From contig JAKBPI010000006.1 in assembly GCA_021829645.1 (NCBI GenBank), positions 1 to 64,000 on the forward strand: 64,000 bases of DNA, written 5' to 3'. The notes beneath the pieces are model-generated. The model did no database searches. It saw only the letters and a program-made list of their open reading frames with translations, and was not told the DNA's origin. Positions 1-8,257 of the stretch are shown in pieces. The stretch is from Actinomycetes bacterium (GTDB taxonomy: Bacteria > Actinomycetota > Acidimicrobiia > Acidimicrobiales > Bog-793). Each line of letters opens with the position of its first letter. The stretch's first letter is position 1. Made by a program: the position numbers and the translations under genes.

Positions 1-260
1 CCCGATACGGTGACAGTGATGGAACCGTTCGTTCCGGATGAGCCGCTGTAGGGCTGGTAGCTAGCTACTCTACCGACAAACTTGAACCTGACTATACGTG
101 TGTTGCCAGATGAGCCGTGGTGATCTCGTGGCTTACTGGCAAGTGAATGAGCCAGAGAAGACGGGTTGTGTACGTCTTTGTTGACAGATGCCGTCGCAGC
201 AGTTTGCGATGCAAGCATTAAAACTATGGCACCGACGGAAGCTAGCAGAGCTTTCTTCAT
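1..260 (-). CDS. Secreted protein of unknown function, N-terminal part only
   Basis: The reading frame starts at ATG 260 on the minus strand and runs off the left edge without a stop, giving 86 residues. A good ribosome binding site (AAGGAGTG) lies 7 bases upstream. The first 24 residues form a classic Sec signal peptide: two Lys after Met, a hydrophobic core, and a cleavage site like TATA-S. After it comes a Ser/Gly/His-rich stretch and the start of a beta-rich segment (motifs FKFVGRV and SITVTVS). No family is recognisable from this fragment. It is divergent from the helicase gene to its right. Translation from a strong start, a signal peptide and a matching promoter make it a real gene, but the function cannot be named. 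Confidence 0.75.
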   Translation of the reverse strand, partial: MKKALLASVGAIVLMLASQTAATASVNKDVHNPSSLAHSLASKPRDHHGSSGNTRIVRFKFVGRVASYQPYSGSSGTNGSITVTVS

Positions 261-307
261 TTTATCACTCCTTGTGATTTTAATGGTATTTTTTACCACT
301 CATAGTT

Positions 308-335
308 ATTATAGGACTTATAGTGGGCTTTGCAA
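308..335 (-). promoter_or_regulatory. Sigma-70-type promoter for the secreted-protein gene
   Basis: On the minus strand a TTGCAA box (330-335) is followed after 16 bases by a perfect TATAAT (308-313), about 48 bases before the ATG at 260. Spacing and sequence fit a housekeeping sigma-70 promoter. The rest of the 261-529 gap is AT-rich and shows no clear promoter for the rightward helicase gene. Confidence 0.6.
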
Positions 336-529
336 CCATAATATTTGTTTTCTCTGGGTAAACCTTAATCGTTTCCAAGAAACAAAGCAATTGATTTATT
401 TTACATATCCGGAGTGGCTTGCGGTATCTTTAAGCTAGAGGCTTATAAATTATGTAAGGCTGTTGACCAGATTCTCTACGGTAACCCAATTATTGGCTAA
501 ATTGTTAGAGGTGTTACGGAACAATTGGC

Positions 530-3500
530 ATGAATAGTCTTAGCAGTCATCAAATTGGGCTCAACGAGCAAAGAGCACAAAAAGTTAAATATCTTGCAGC
601 CAATTCGCGCAGATTTGAAAAACATCTCCCCGTTCTCGATAAGCGCGATGAATTGCTACAGGTTATTTCTGAGCATCAAGTTGTCGTTGTGACAGGTGAA
701 ACAGGATCCGGTAAGACTACTCAATTACCGCAGCTATGTCTTGAACTTGATAGGGGGAGTTTTGGGTTAATAGGTCATACGCAACCTAGAAGGATATCAA
801 CGAAAGCAGTAGCTCAAAGGCTGGCTGATGAACTGGGCGTACAGCTTGGTCAAGAAGTCGGTTATCATATTCGCTTTGATGCCAAGTATCGCGAGGATAC
901 CATTATCAAGGTAATGACGGATGGAATTTTGCTATCCGAGATCAGAAGTGATAACTACTTGAACAGCTACGATACGCTGCTTATTGACGAAGCACATGAA
1001 AGGAATCTCAATACAGATTTTATTCTTGGGTACCTGGCAAAAATTCTGGATAAGAGAACTGATCTAAAAGTCATTATTACATCCGCCACTATTGATTCTG
1101 AAAAGTTTGCCAGACATTTCGATGCTCCTATCGTGAGTGTTTCTGGCAGAAGCTATAAGGTAGATATCGAATATAGGCCGCCGTACTTTTATGCAAATGA
1201 AAGTAATACACTTGAAGAAAGTACGACATATCAGAGGGGTAAAAATTCTACGTCTGAAGATGTCGATTTACCTTCGACAGTGCTGGCAGCTATCCGCGAG
1301 CTTTCCGATTATCCAAAAGGGGACATTCTGGTTTTTCTTCCCGGCGAAAGAGATATCAGAGACACCGCTTCTTTACTGAAAGCAAGCAATCTGGAACACA
1401 GAGAGGTCATTCCACTGTATTCCCGTTTGAGTTCTGCCGAACAGCATAAGATATTTGCCCCTCATGCATCTACGCGTATTATCCTTGCGACAAATATCGC
1501 AGAAACCTCATTGACAATACCGAATATTAAATATGTTATCGATTCGGGATTGGCGCGTATATCTAGATTCAACCATAGAACTAAAGTACAACGACTTCCC
1601 ATAGAGCCTATTTCCAAAGCCTCTGCTGACCAAAGGGCGGGAAGATGTGGCAGAACAAGTGAAGGTTTATGCATACGCCTATATGAGCAGCAGGACTATG
1701 AAAGTAGGCCGCAGTATACGGAACCTGAAGTATTGAGAACAAATTTAGCTTCCGTGTTGTTGCATATGACGGCAATCGGCTTAGGCGATATCAGAGCTTT
1801 TCCTTTTCTGGATCAGCCGGATGAAAAAGCAATTCAAGAGGGATATAGCACGCTAAAAGAAATTGGGGCCATAGAAGACAAAGAAGGGGAGATTGCCATA
1901 ACTCAGTTGGGTTTGTCCATTGCAGAGTTTCCCATGGATCCTCGGATGGCTAGGATGCTTTTGGAAGCCATTGAACTCAATTGTCTTCGCCAGATAATAG
2001 TCATAGTGGCCTTTTTGTCGATTCAAGATCCGCGTGAGGTTCCTTCCGAAACAGAAGAAGTCGCGAAAGGCTATCATGCCAGGTTTTCTGATAACAAGTC
2101 AGACTTTATTTCTATTATCAAATTATGGGACTACCTTGTGGAACTCCAGGAAAGCTTGACGAGCAATCAGTTCAGGAAAAGATGTAAAGCAGAATTTCTG
2201 AATGTATTGCGGGTGCGCGAATGGCAGGATGTGGTTAGCCAGATAAATCAAATATGTAGGATGATGCGTTTTCGTACAGGAAACAAAACTGCGCCTTCTT
2301 ATGAAGAAATACACAAAGCGATATTATCTGGTCTCATTTCTCACATAGGTAGCTATGATCCAAAGAAAAGAATCTATAAAGGAGTTAAAAACACTTCATT
2401 CTATCTAGCAAAGTCATCTTTTGTAGCGCAAAAAAAACCAAAGTGGATTGTTGCCGCCGGGATAGTTGAAACTTCGAGGGCGTTTGCTTATACTGCCGCA
2501 GACATTCATCTGTCTTGGGTGTTGAAGATAGCAAAAGAGCAGATACAACATCGCTATTCACCCTATTGGTGGGATCCTGCGAGGGGTGAATCTATGCTAC
2601 ATGAAAAAGCTGTTCTCTACGGACTCGTTCTTTTTGAAAACAGACTTCTTGGTTTGCGGCAAGTTGATTTTAATTTAGCGCGTTCTGAGTTCATTAAAAA
2701 CGCATTGTGCGAAAGAGTTTGGGAAACAGAATGTGATGCTTTAACTGATGTTTGGCACATTTTTTCTGGAGACGTAAGCTATTACGACACTGAATCTATA
2801 AAGATTGAACAAGAACAGTTAGCTGCTTTTTATAACCGGCTACTACCAAAGCATATAGCTAGCGGGTCACAGTTTGAATCTTGGTATAAGCAAAATCACA
2901 TAGAAAGAAAAACATATCTAACTGAAAGTGCGAAACAGTTTCTTGAAAAGTACAGGGCTAGTATCAGTAAACAGGGATTTCCTAGCTACTACTCTATTGG
3001 TAAATTTAATTTTCCAATTGTCTACCCTGATTCTTCTACTAGTTCAGTAGGGAACATGGGTATTCAAATACCAATTGGCGATCTCTTTATGCTCAATGAA
3101 GGCAATTTCAGCTACTCTATCGAGGCATATAGAGAAGAGTTAGTTCGGCTTATTATTAAAGCATTCCCAAAAGAAAAGCGCCGTTTGCTTACTCCGATAG
3201 AGGAAGTAGTCCATGGGATCGCTACTTACATAAACACCTTGGTAAGTAAAAATTTATTGCAGCTAGATACTAATATTTTTGACTTGATTTTAGATTATAT
3301 ATACGATAAGTACAGTATCGAAGCAGGAAGCAACATACATTTTAATATTCCCGACTATATGAAGTTTAGGTATTTGGTATATGAAGGCGAGGTCCTTTTA
3401 GGGGAAGGTAATTCATTAAGTGATTTACAGCGTCATTTCATACCGTATTTTAGGGACTCCCTAAATATAGAGCTTGTACGATACATCGACACTTCGGAAG

Positions 3501-4573
3501 TTACTACTTGGGTATGGGATCAGATCCCTGGTTCAATTAATGAAAAGCAGAGTATTATTTACCCCACTTTATCCCCAGGCTATGCGGGGGTGAAGATCGT
3601 AGCAGTTGAGAGCGAGGATTTGCGGAAAATTTTGATGCAATATGGTATGAGAAAGCTATTGCATTACGAAATTAATATCTCCACACAAATAACAGATAAA
3701 TTATTCACTAAATTATCCAAGAAGTTTTTGCTGTTACTGAATTATACAGAGCAAGAATTTTTAGCTGAAACAAAAACAGCTTTAATCGACCACTTTGTCG
3801 GAGAATACGGCAAAGAGATATTCGATAAGGAAGAATACCGAGACTTATTAAGTGAAACCGTCAGGTTTATACTTGAGAACTACAAGTCTTTTTTCTCTTG
3901 TATTGTTTCCGCATTAAGTGTCTATTCCGAGTTATCCAGGCGTATCGCAAGTATGAAAAACAGTATAAGTGGCAAGTTGCGCTTGTCAATTTTGGATATA
4001 GAATTTTCTCTGAGTTCACTCGTACACAAAGGCTTCATACTTTGTACCGGCTATAAAGATATGCCTAATCTATCCAGATATTTGAACGGCATCAAAAGAC
4101 GAATTGATTCCCTGTCAGTTGATCCTGCCAAAGATACTGAAAGGGTAGCGGTTATGAATGAGATCTCCAGAGAATATCTGAATGTGATGCCGCTGTCTTC
4201 TGGAAGCGCTGCTTGGCCGCCTTGCATTGGGGAATCTGGTCCGAAGCCGGTTGATTCTTTCTCCAAGAGCTTTTTTAACGCTCAATCAGTGGATCCCGAT
4301 ACCCGTGCGCTCGGGAAGAGCAACCTTAAGGAAAATTCTACCACTTTGCCGCATGAAGAAATTTCCGTTACTCCCGCATATGAAATATCCATGATCCATA
4401 TCTATGGGCGAGGCGTCTTGAGGCATCCCCTGTCTGAATTATGGCAGATTAGATTTTTGATTGAAGAACTTAGAGTATCCCTATGGGCGCAGGAACTCGG
4501 CACTGCACAAAAAGTCAGTGCAGAGCGCATTCGAAAGAAATTAAATGCACTCATCGTGTCAAACCCCTTTTGA
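530..4573 (+). CDS. hrpA: HrpA-type DEAH-box ATP-dependent RNA helicase
   Basis: Large DEAH/RHA helicase of 1347 residues, close to the roughly 1300 of E. coli HrpA. Visible motifs are Walker A GETGSGKT (about 56-63), DEAH (153-156), SAT (185-187) and motif VI QRAGRCGR (368-375). The helicase-associated domain follows, then a long C-terminal half matching the DUF3418-type region typical of bacterial HrpA. It should unwind or remodel RNA in the cytoplasm at the cost of ATP; E. coli HrpA has been linked to mRNA processing and rescue of stalled ribosomes. The ATG at 530 has only a weak upstream purine stretch (GAGGTG about 12 bases away). Base use in the C-terminal half is more AT-rich than in the helicase core. 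The gene appears monocistronic. Confidence 0.93.
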   Translation: MNSLSSHQIGLNEQRAQKVKYLAANSRRFEKHLPVLDKRDELLQVISEHQVVVVTGETGSGKTTQLPQLCLELDRGSFGLIGHTQPRRISTKAVAQRLADELGVQLGQEVGYHIRFDAKYREDTIIKVMTDGILLSEIRSDNYLNSYDTLLIDEAHERNLNTDFILGYLAKILDKRTDLKVIITSATIDSEKFARHFDAPIVSVSGRSYKVDIEYRPPYFYANESNTLEESTTYQRGKNSTSEDVDLPSTVLAAIRELSDYPKGDILVFLPGERDIRDTASLLKASNLEHREVIPLYSRLSSAEQHKIFAPHASTRIILATNIAETSLTIPNIKYVIDSGLARISRFNHRTKVQRLPIEPISKASADQRAGRCGRTSEGLCIRLYEQQDYESRPQYTEPEVLRTNLASVLLHMTAIGLGDIRAFPFLDQPDEKAIQEGYSTLKEIGAIEDKEGEIAITQLGLSIAEFPMDPRMARMLLEAIELNCLRQIIVIVAFLSIQDPREVPSETEEVAKGYHARFSDNKSDFISIIKLWDYLVELQESLTSNQFRKRCKAEFLNVLRVREWQDVVSQINQICRMMRFRTGNKTAPSYEEIHKAILSGLISHIGSYDPKKRIYKGVKNTSFYLAKSSFVAQKKPKWIVAAGIVETSRAFAYTAADIHLSWVLKIAKEQIQHRYSPYWWDPARGESMLHEKAVLYGLVLFENRLLGLRQVDFNLARSEFIKNALCERVWETECDALTDVWHIFSGDVSYYDTESIKIEQEQLAAFYNRLLPKHIASGSQFESWYKQNHIERKTYLTESAKQFLEKYRASISKQGFPSYYSIGKFNFPIVYPDSSTSSVGNMGIQIPIGDLFMLNEGNFSYSIEAYREELVRLIIKAFPKEKRRLLTPIEEVVHGIATYINTLVSKNLLQLDTNIFDLILDYIYDKYSIEAGSNIHFNIPDYMKFRYLVYEGEVLLGEGNSLSDLQRHFIPYFRDSLNIELVRYIDTSEVTTWVWDQIPGSINEKQSIIYPTLSPGYAGVKIVAVESEDLRKILMQYGMRKLLHYEINISTQITDKLFTKLSKKFLLLLNYTEQEFLAETKTALIDHFVGEYGKEIFDKEEYRDLLSETVRFILENYKSFFSCIVSALSVYSELSRRIASMKNSISGKLRLSILDIEFSLSSLVHKGFILCTGYKDMPNLSRYLNGIKRRIDSLSVDPAKDTERVAVMNEISREYLNVMPLSSGSAAWPPCIGESGPKPVDSFSKSFFNAQSVDPDTRALGKSNLKENSTTLPHEEISVTPAYEISMIHIYGRGVLRHPLSELWQIRFLIEELRVSLWAQELGTAQKVSAERIRKKLNALIVSNPF

Positions 4574-4673
4574 GATGAGCCGTTAGTCATAATCTGGCTT
4601 TGCGAATCTAAATGCGAAATACACCGGCAGGAATGACAAAAACGACATGAAGGGGAAACAAAGTCGCTAAAAT

Positions 4674-4709
4674 ATCACTTAAAGTAGTTAGTTAACTACT
4701 TTAAGTGAT
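4674..4709. repeat. Near-perfect 36-bp palindrome before the PilX-like gene
   Basis: Two 17-base arms (4674-4690 and 4693-4709) are exact reverse complements around a two-base centre. It lies about 100 bases after the helicase stop and 16 bases before the ATG of the next gene. It is AT-rich and has no following T-run, so a factor-independent terminator is a poor fit. An operator, or a hairpin close to the ribosome binding site, is equally plausible. A GTG inside the right arm could extend the downstream frame, but the later ATG has the better binding site. Confidence 0.7.
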
Positions 4710-4725
4710 TACAAGTGGAGAACTT

Positions 4726-6726
4726 ATGATATCCTGGCACGGGCTGAAAATAAACAGACTCATCGGCAACTTTATACAAAAAGCCCATCTGGTGAAAGAA
4801 TGCCACGCAGAAGAGGTAGCTGACGCTAAGGCTTATTGTCCGGCTGAGGACTCGATAGAAAAATTGCAAAATTGGCGAAGTGGCTTTTCAGGGTTTCAAA
4901 GGGCACCTTCCTCCCGAGAAAATGCTGATAAGAGGTTTGCTCTATCGTGGAGGATATTGCCGGATCCAATGCCCAACCCCCGTTTTGCTTATGAGCAGAA
5001 GAAAAGATTTTTCTTTGAAGACTATACGGACACACGAGACAAGGGCAGCGCTCTTCTTATCGTATTGATTATATGTACAGCTTTAGCAATAGCAGGTGCA
5101 GCATCTTTGGCGATAACGACTGGCTCTGTGAGCCAATCCGGCAATTATGCCGTAAATTCGGAGGCATCTTTAGCCTCTCAAGCCGGTTTGGCTGCCACCG
5201 TATCGGCTATAGAAGCGGCTTTTACCCAGGGACCTTCCTCTTACCCTTGTACTATTAGCGGTACGTTGCCAAATAGCGGTACTCCCACGAAGTATTCGGT
5301 AACCATTAGCTATTCAAGCGGTGGCGGAATGCAAACTTGTAACGGTGGAGGCGGAAACGGTACAATAGCAACTACTCTGGGAACGCAAAGCAGTTCCCCT
5401 ACGACAGCTGTTGCGATATCTGTCGGATCCATGGTTGACAACAGTCCCATGGCTAAAAATAACATAGTCACCATGGAAGAAAATCTGGCTTTGAACAGTG
5501 GAGCCTCAGCTGTGCCAGATGAGGCAATACTTACAGAAGCTCCACTTTTGCTAAATAACCGTGACAGTATAGCAAGCGGAAACGGTGTCGGCCCTGCTAA
5601 CGTGTCATCTCCTTACTTCACGTGTTCGGCGAGTACAACCGTGTCAGGAAGTGTATTAGCTGGTAATTCCGGCGCTCAAATTCTTTCTCCTTGCGATATA
5701 GCGGGAAATATTGAGTCAAGCGGTCCGGTTGTGGTATCTGGTAATGTAGCCGGCAGTGTTACGGCATGGCTAAAAAATGCACCTTCAGGTAACTCAGGGA
5801 TAACCATCAATAATGCCGGATACGTGGCCGGTAACGTTATAGATTATGGTGCCGATATTAATATATCGCAAACCGGATTGCCTGTAGGCGCAAACGGTAC
5901 TGATGTATATGCCTACGGCGGCAATTTGAATTTGGCATATCCAAACACTGTAGCAAAAGGCGTATCCTATAACGCTACCGGTACTGTGACTGTTTATGGC
6001 CGGACGTCTCAAGGAACTTTGCCGGATGTAAGCGGTAATGCTACTCCTATTCCTACATTTCCAAAAGCCTCCCCCATGCCTGTAACTGGAAGTCAAAATA
6101 TTACAGAGTCCATCACATCATGTAATCTATTTACACAATTATTTGCACAAGACGTACAAGAGTTCAGGTTTTTTTACCCCGGAACTACAACGCTCACCAT
6201 CAATGCCCAAGCATGCAATAACGTTACTGTCAGCGGCAATATATTATTTCAGGAAAATGTTAATTTATATGTCGGAAGTATAGACATAGGAGGGTCAGCT
6301 GGTTTCGGCCAAGCCTGTCTTTATACCCAAGCTACACAAAGTACCTGTGAGGGGTTTGGTTTTCCAGGTTTTGGACCACCTCTGGGACCCACATCGACAG
6401 GTACGTATGCGTTTAGGGTATTTTCGGGAGTAGGTACCGCATCGGGAAGCGGTTGCGGGGCATTTGGTTCCACAGGTGCCAACATTGACATTACCGGGTC
6501 TGGTGCTGCCATTATAGCATCTGGGGTGCATCTCTTTTTGTACACGCCAGGCAGTGTGAGTCTTGGTAACAGCGTTGACATCACAGGTCAGATTTACGCC
6601 TGTAGCGGTTTGTCACAAGGTGGAGGCGGCATTGCCATAACTTACTATCCGAGTTCGTCACTTTTGGAATCCGAGCAGGGTCAGCCCGGTATAAGCGTGG
6701 TCAATGAGTATCTAGTCAAAGGATGA
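4726..6726 (+). CDS. PilX-like surface protein with a beta-rich C-terminal region
   Basis: 666 residues from ATG 4726, chosen over an upstream GTG (4705) because GTGGAG sits 5 bases before it. A segment near residues 106-160 looks like a PilX N-terminus: basic residues, then Gly-Ser-Ala, a hydrophobic helix of about 24 residues, then a Ser/Ala-rich amphipathic stretch ending SQAGLAA. PilX-type minor pilins take part in assembly and presentation of type IV pili. Here the helix follows a charged leader of about 105 residues, far longer than normal prepilin leaders. The rest is Gly/Ser/Thr/Asn-rich and repetitive, probably beta-structured and exposed outside the cell. No other pilus gene is in the window. 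The stop overlaps the end of the convergent channel gene by 15 bases. The fold assignment is inference. Confidence 0.6.
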   Translation: MISWHGLKINRLIGNFIQKAHLVKECHAEEVADAKAYCPAEDSIEKLQNWRSGFSGFQRAPSSRENADKRFALSWRILPDPMPNPRFAYEQKKRFFFEDYTDTRDKGSALLIVLIICTALAIAGAASLAITTGSVSQSGNYAVNSEASLASQAGLAATVSAIEAAFTQGPSSYPCTISGTLPNSGTPTKYSVTISYSSGGGMQTCNGGGGNGTIATTLGTQSSSPTTAVAISVGSMVDNSPMAKNNIVTMEENLALNSGASAVPDEAILTEAPLLLNNRDSIASGNGVGPANVSSPYFTCSASTTVSGSVLAGNSGAQILSPCDIAGNIESSGPVVVSGNVAGSVTAWLKNAPSGNSGITINNAGYVAGNVIDYGADINISQTGLPVGANGTDVYAYGGNLNLAYPNTVAKGVSYNATGTVTVYGRTSQGTLPDVSGNATPIPTFPKASPMPVTGSQNITESITSCNLFTQLFAQDVQEFRFFYPGTTTLTINAQACNNVTVSGNILFQENVNLYVGSIDIGGSAGFGQACLYTQATQSTCEGFGFPGFGPPLGPTSTGTYAFRVFSGVGTASGSGCGAFGSTGANIDITGSGAAIIASGVHLFLYTPGSVSLGNSVDITGQIYACSGLSQGGGGIAITYYPSSSLLESEQGQPGISVVNEYLVKG

Positions 6727-7533
6727 CCTTCCCAGTACGTGGTAAGGATCTTTTGAAAAGCGATAGATTTTAGCGACTTCTACTTCAAATGACTTAAATA
6801 TTTTAAGTTTCCTTACCCCAACAGCGAGGATTACTCCCAAAAACGGTCCAACGATATATACATAAAAATTTGACCAGTAGTTCGCTATCAGTGCCGGCCC
6901 AAGACTTCTTGCTAAATTTGTACTGGTACCAGATAAGTTGGCCTCAAGTGGGATCAGAATGGCAAACAGAGGCGGTATGGCAAGTGGAGTGAAGCGTCGC
7001 AGCGTGTGGGATCCTATCAAAAGGAATATGACCATAATGAGACAAAATGTTGCAGCTGCCTCTCCGGCTATTGCCGCTATAACGCCAGAAGAGCCAACTT
7101 GTGTAGCCGCATAGTCGATATGCTGACCCATATCTCCAAAGAAAAGCAAAGGCAAACTGCCGATGACGGCTCCTGATAATTGTGCCAAGGTGTAGCCGAC
7201 AAAAAGTTTAAAATGTATCTTTTTCTCGAGAAAAAATGCAAAGCTCACAGAAGGATTGATGTGGGCCCCACTTAGTTGACCGACGGGGGAGAAAGCAATT
7301 GTCGCTCCAATGGAACCGAAAATAAACCCTGTCAGGATCTGACGGATGACGATGGAGGGTATCCAGTGCGCTACGGGGGTCTTGTAGCCAAAATTGATAA
7401 TTACAATTGACAGACCGCAAAGAATTAACAATGCCGTTCCGACAAATTCCGAAAAAAGGAGTTTTACGGGCACTTCATCAAAGGTATGAACGATGTTGCG
7501 GAGGATTTTATTATTTGTTCGACCGGTTGGCAT
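6712..7533 (-). CDS. MIP-family channel (aquaporin / glycerol facilitator type)
   Basis: 273 residues with six hydrophobic segments and the two half-helix loops of the major intrinsic protein family. The first loop reads SGAHINPS (NPS at 93-95), the second SGTSTNLARSLGP (NLA at 206-208). Both depart from the canonical NPA; in the second the proline is lost. The surrounding signature residues, including the Arg of the selectivity filter after NLA, are kept, so a functional pore for water or a small neutral solute is likely, with uncertain selectivity. ATG 7533 has a GAGGGGA site upstream. It is divergent from the FMN reductase gene and convergent with the PilX-like gene, overlapping it by 15 bases. 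Confidence 0.85.
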   Translation of the reverse strand: MPTGRTNNKILRNIVHTFDEVPVKLLFSEFVGTALLILCGLSIVIINFGYKTPVAHWIPSIVIRQILTGFIFGSIGATIAFSPVGQLSGAHINPSVSFAFFLEKKIHFKLFVGYTLAQLSGAVIGSLPLLFFGDMGQHIDYAATQVGSSGVIAAIAGEAAATFCLIMVIFLLIGSHTLRRFTPLAIPPLFAILIPLEANLSGTSTNLARSLGPALIANYWSNFYVYIVGPFLGVILAVGVRKLKIFKSFEVEVAKIYRFSKDPYHVLGRSSFD

Positions 7534-7644
7534 GTAGTATGGATTCCCCTCAACTGTTGGTTCAGGAATATTTACTCAACGAGTATTGTTCAAATCATAA
7601 CAGAGTAAAAATTGAAATTGTAAACACTATAAAGAGGAAAGCAT

Positions 7645-8211
7645 ATGCGCTTAGAAACTATTATTGCAAGTACAAGACAGAATAGAAAAGGTAAAGCAGT
7701 TGCCGACTGGTTTGTTGAAAAAGCCTCTGACTATCAGGCTTTTGAGGTGGGCGTTACCGATCTGGCAGAGCTCAATTTGCCGCCTTTTGACGAGCCAGGA
7801 CATCCTCGTTTACAGAATTATATTTATGAGCATACCAAAAATTGGTCAAGCGTCATAGAGAAAGCAGATGCTATTTGCTTCGTAATGCCGGAGTACAATA
7901 GCGGTTTTCCCGCTACGTTTAAAAATGCCATAGACTACCTCCATAAGGAGTGGGCATACAAGCCGGTTGGCTTTATCAGCTATGGAGGGGTATCGGGTGG
8001 ACTGCGTGCCGTGCATATGGCAAAAAGTGTGCTTATACAGCTCAGAGCTTTCCCTGTCGTGGAAGGAGTCGTTGTTCCCTTCGTGGATAAAATGACGAAT
8101 AGCGACGGTGAATTTATTCCAAACGACGTTACTAATTCTGCTGTTAAACCTATGCTGGATGAGTTGTACAGGGTTGCCAAAGCACTGGAACATCTACGGA
8201 CCTCTGCGTAG
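7645..8211 (+). CDS. NAD(P)H-dependent FMN reductase family flavoprotein
   Basis: 188 residues, the usual size for the NADPH-dependent FMN reductase (flavodoxin-like) family. The N-terminal strand is followed by STRQNRKGK, matching the phosphate-binding loop for FMN. A PEYN motif near residue 80 and a SYGGVSGG stretch near 112 are typical of this family, which includes azoreductase- and chromate-reductase-like members. It should reduce FMN, quinones or other acceptors in the cytoplasm; the substrate cannot be read from sequence. AGAGGAAAG before ATG 7645 is a good ribosome binding site. It stands alone, divergent from the channel gene. Confidence 0.85.
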   Translation: MRLETIIASTRQNRKGKAVADWFVEKASDYQAFEVGVTDLAELNLPPFDEPGHPRLQNYIYEHTKNWSSVIEKADAICFVMPEYNSGFPATFKNAIDYLHKEWAYKPVGFISYGGVSGGLRAVHMAKSVLIQLRAFPVVEGVVVPFVDKMTNSDGEFIPNDVTNSAVKPMLDELYRVAKALEHLRTSA

Positions 8212-8257
8212 TCTAAGGCCTAGAATTCTGGCTTCTTAGGGTGCAGATAGATCAGAA

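Noticed and set aside
4705-4725. GTG start extending the PilX-like gene
   Set aside because: It lies inside the palindrome arm and has no binding site; the ATG at 4726 has GTGGAG 5 bases upstream.
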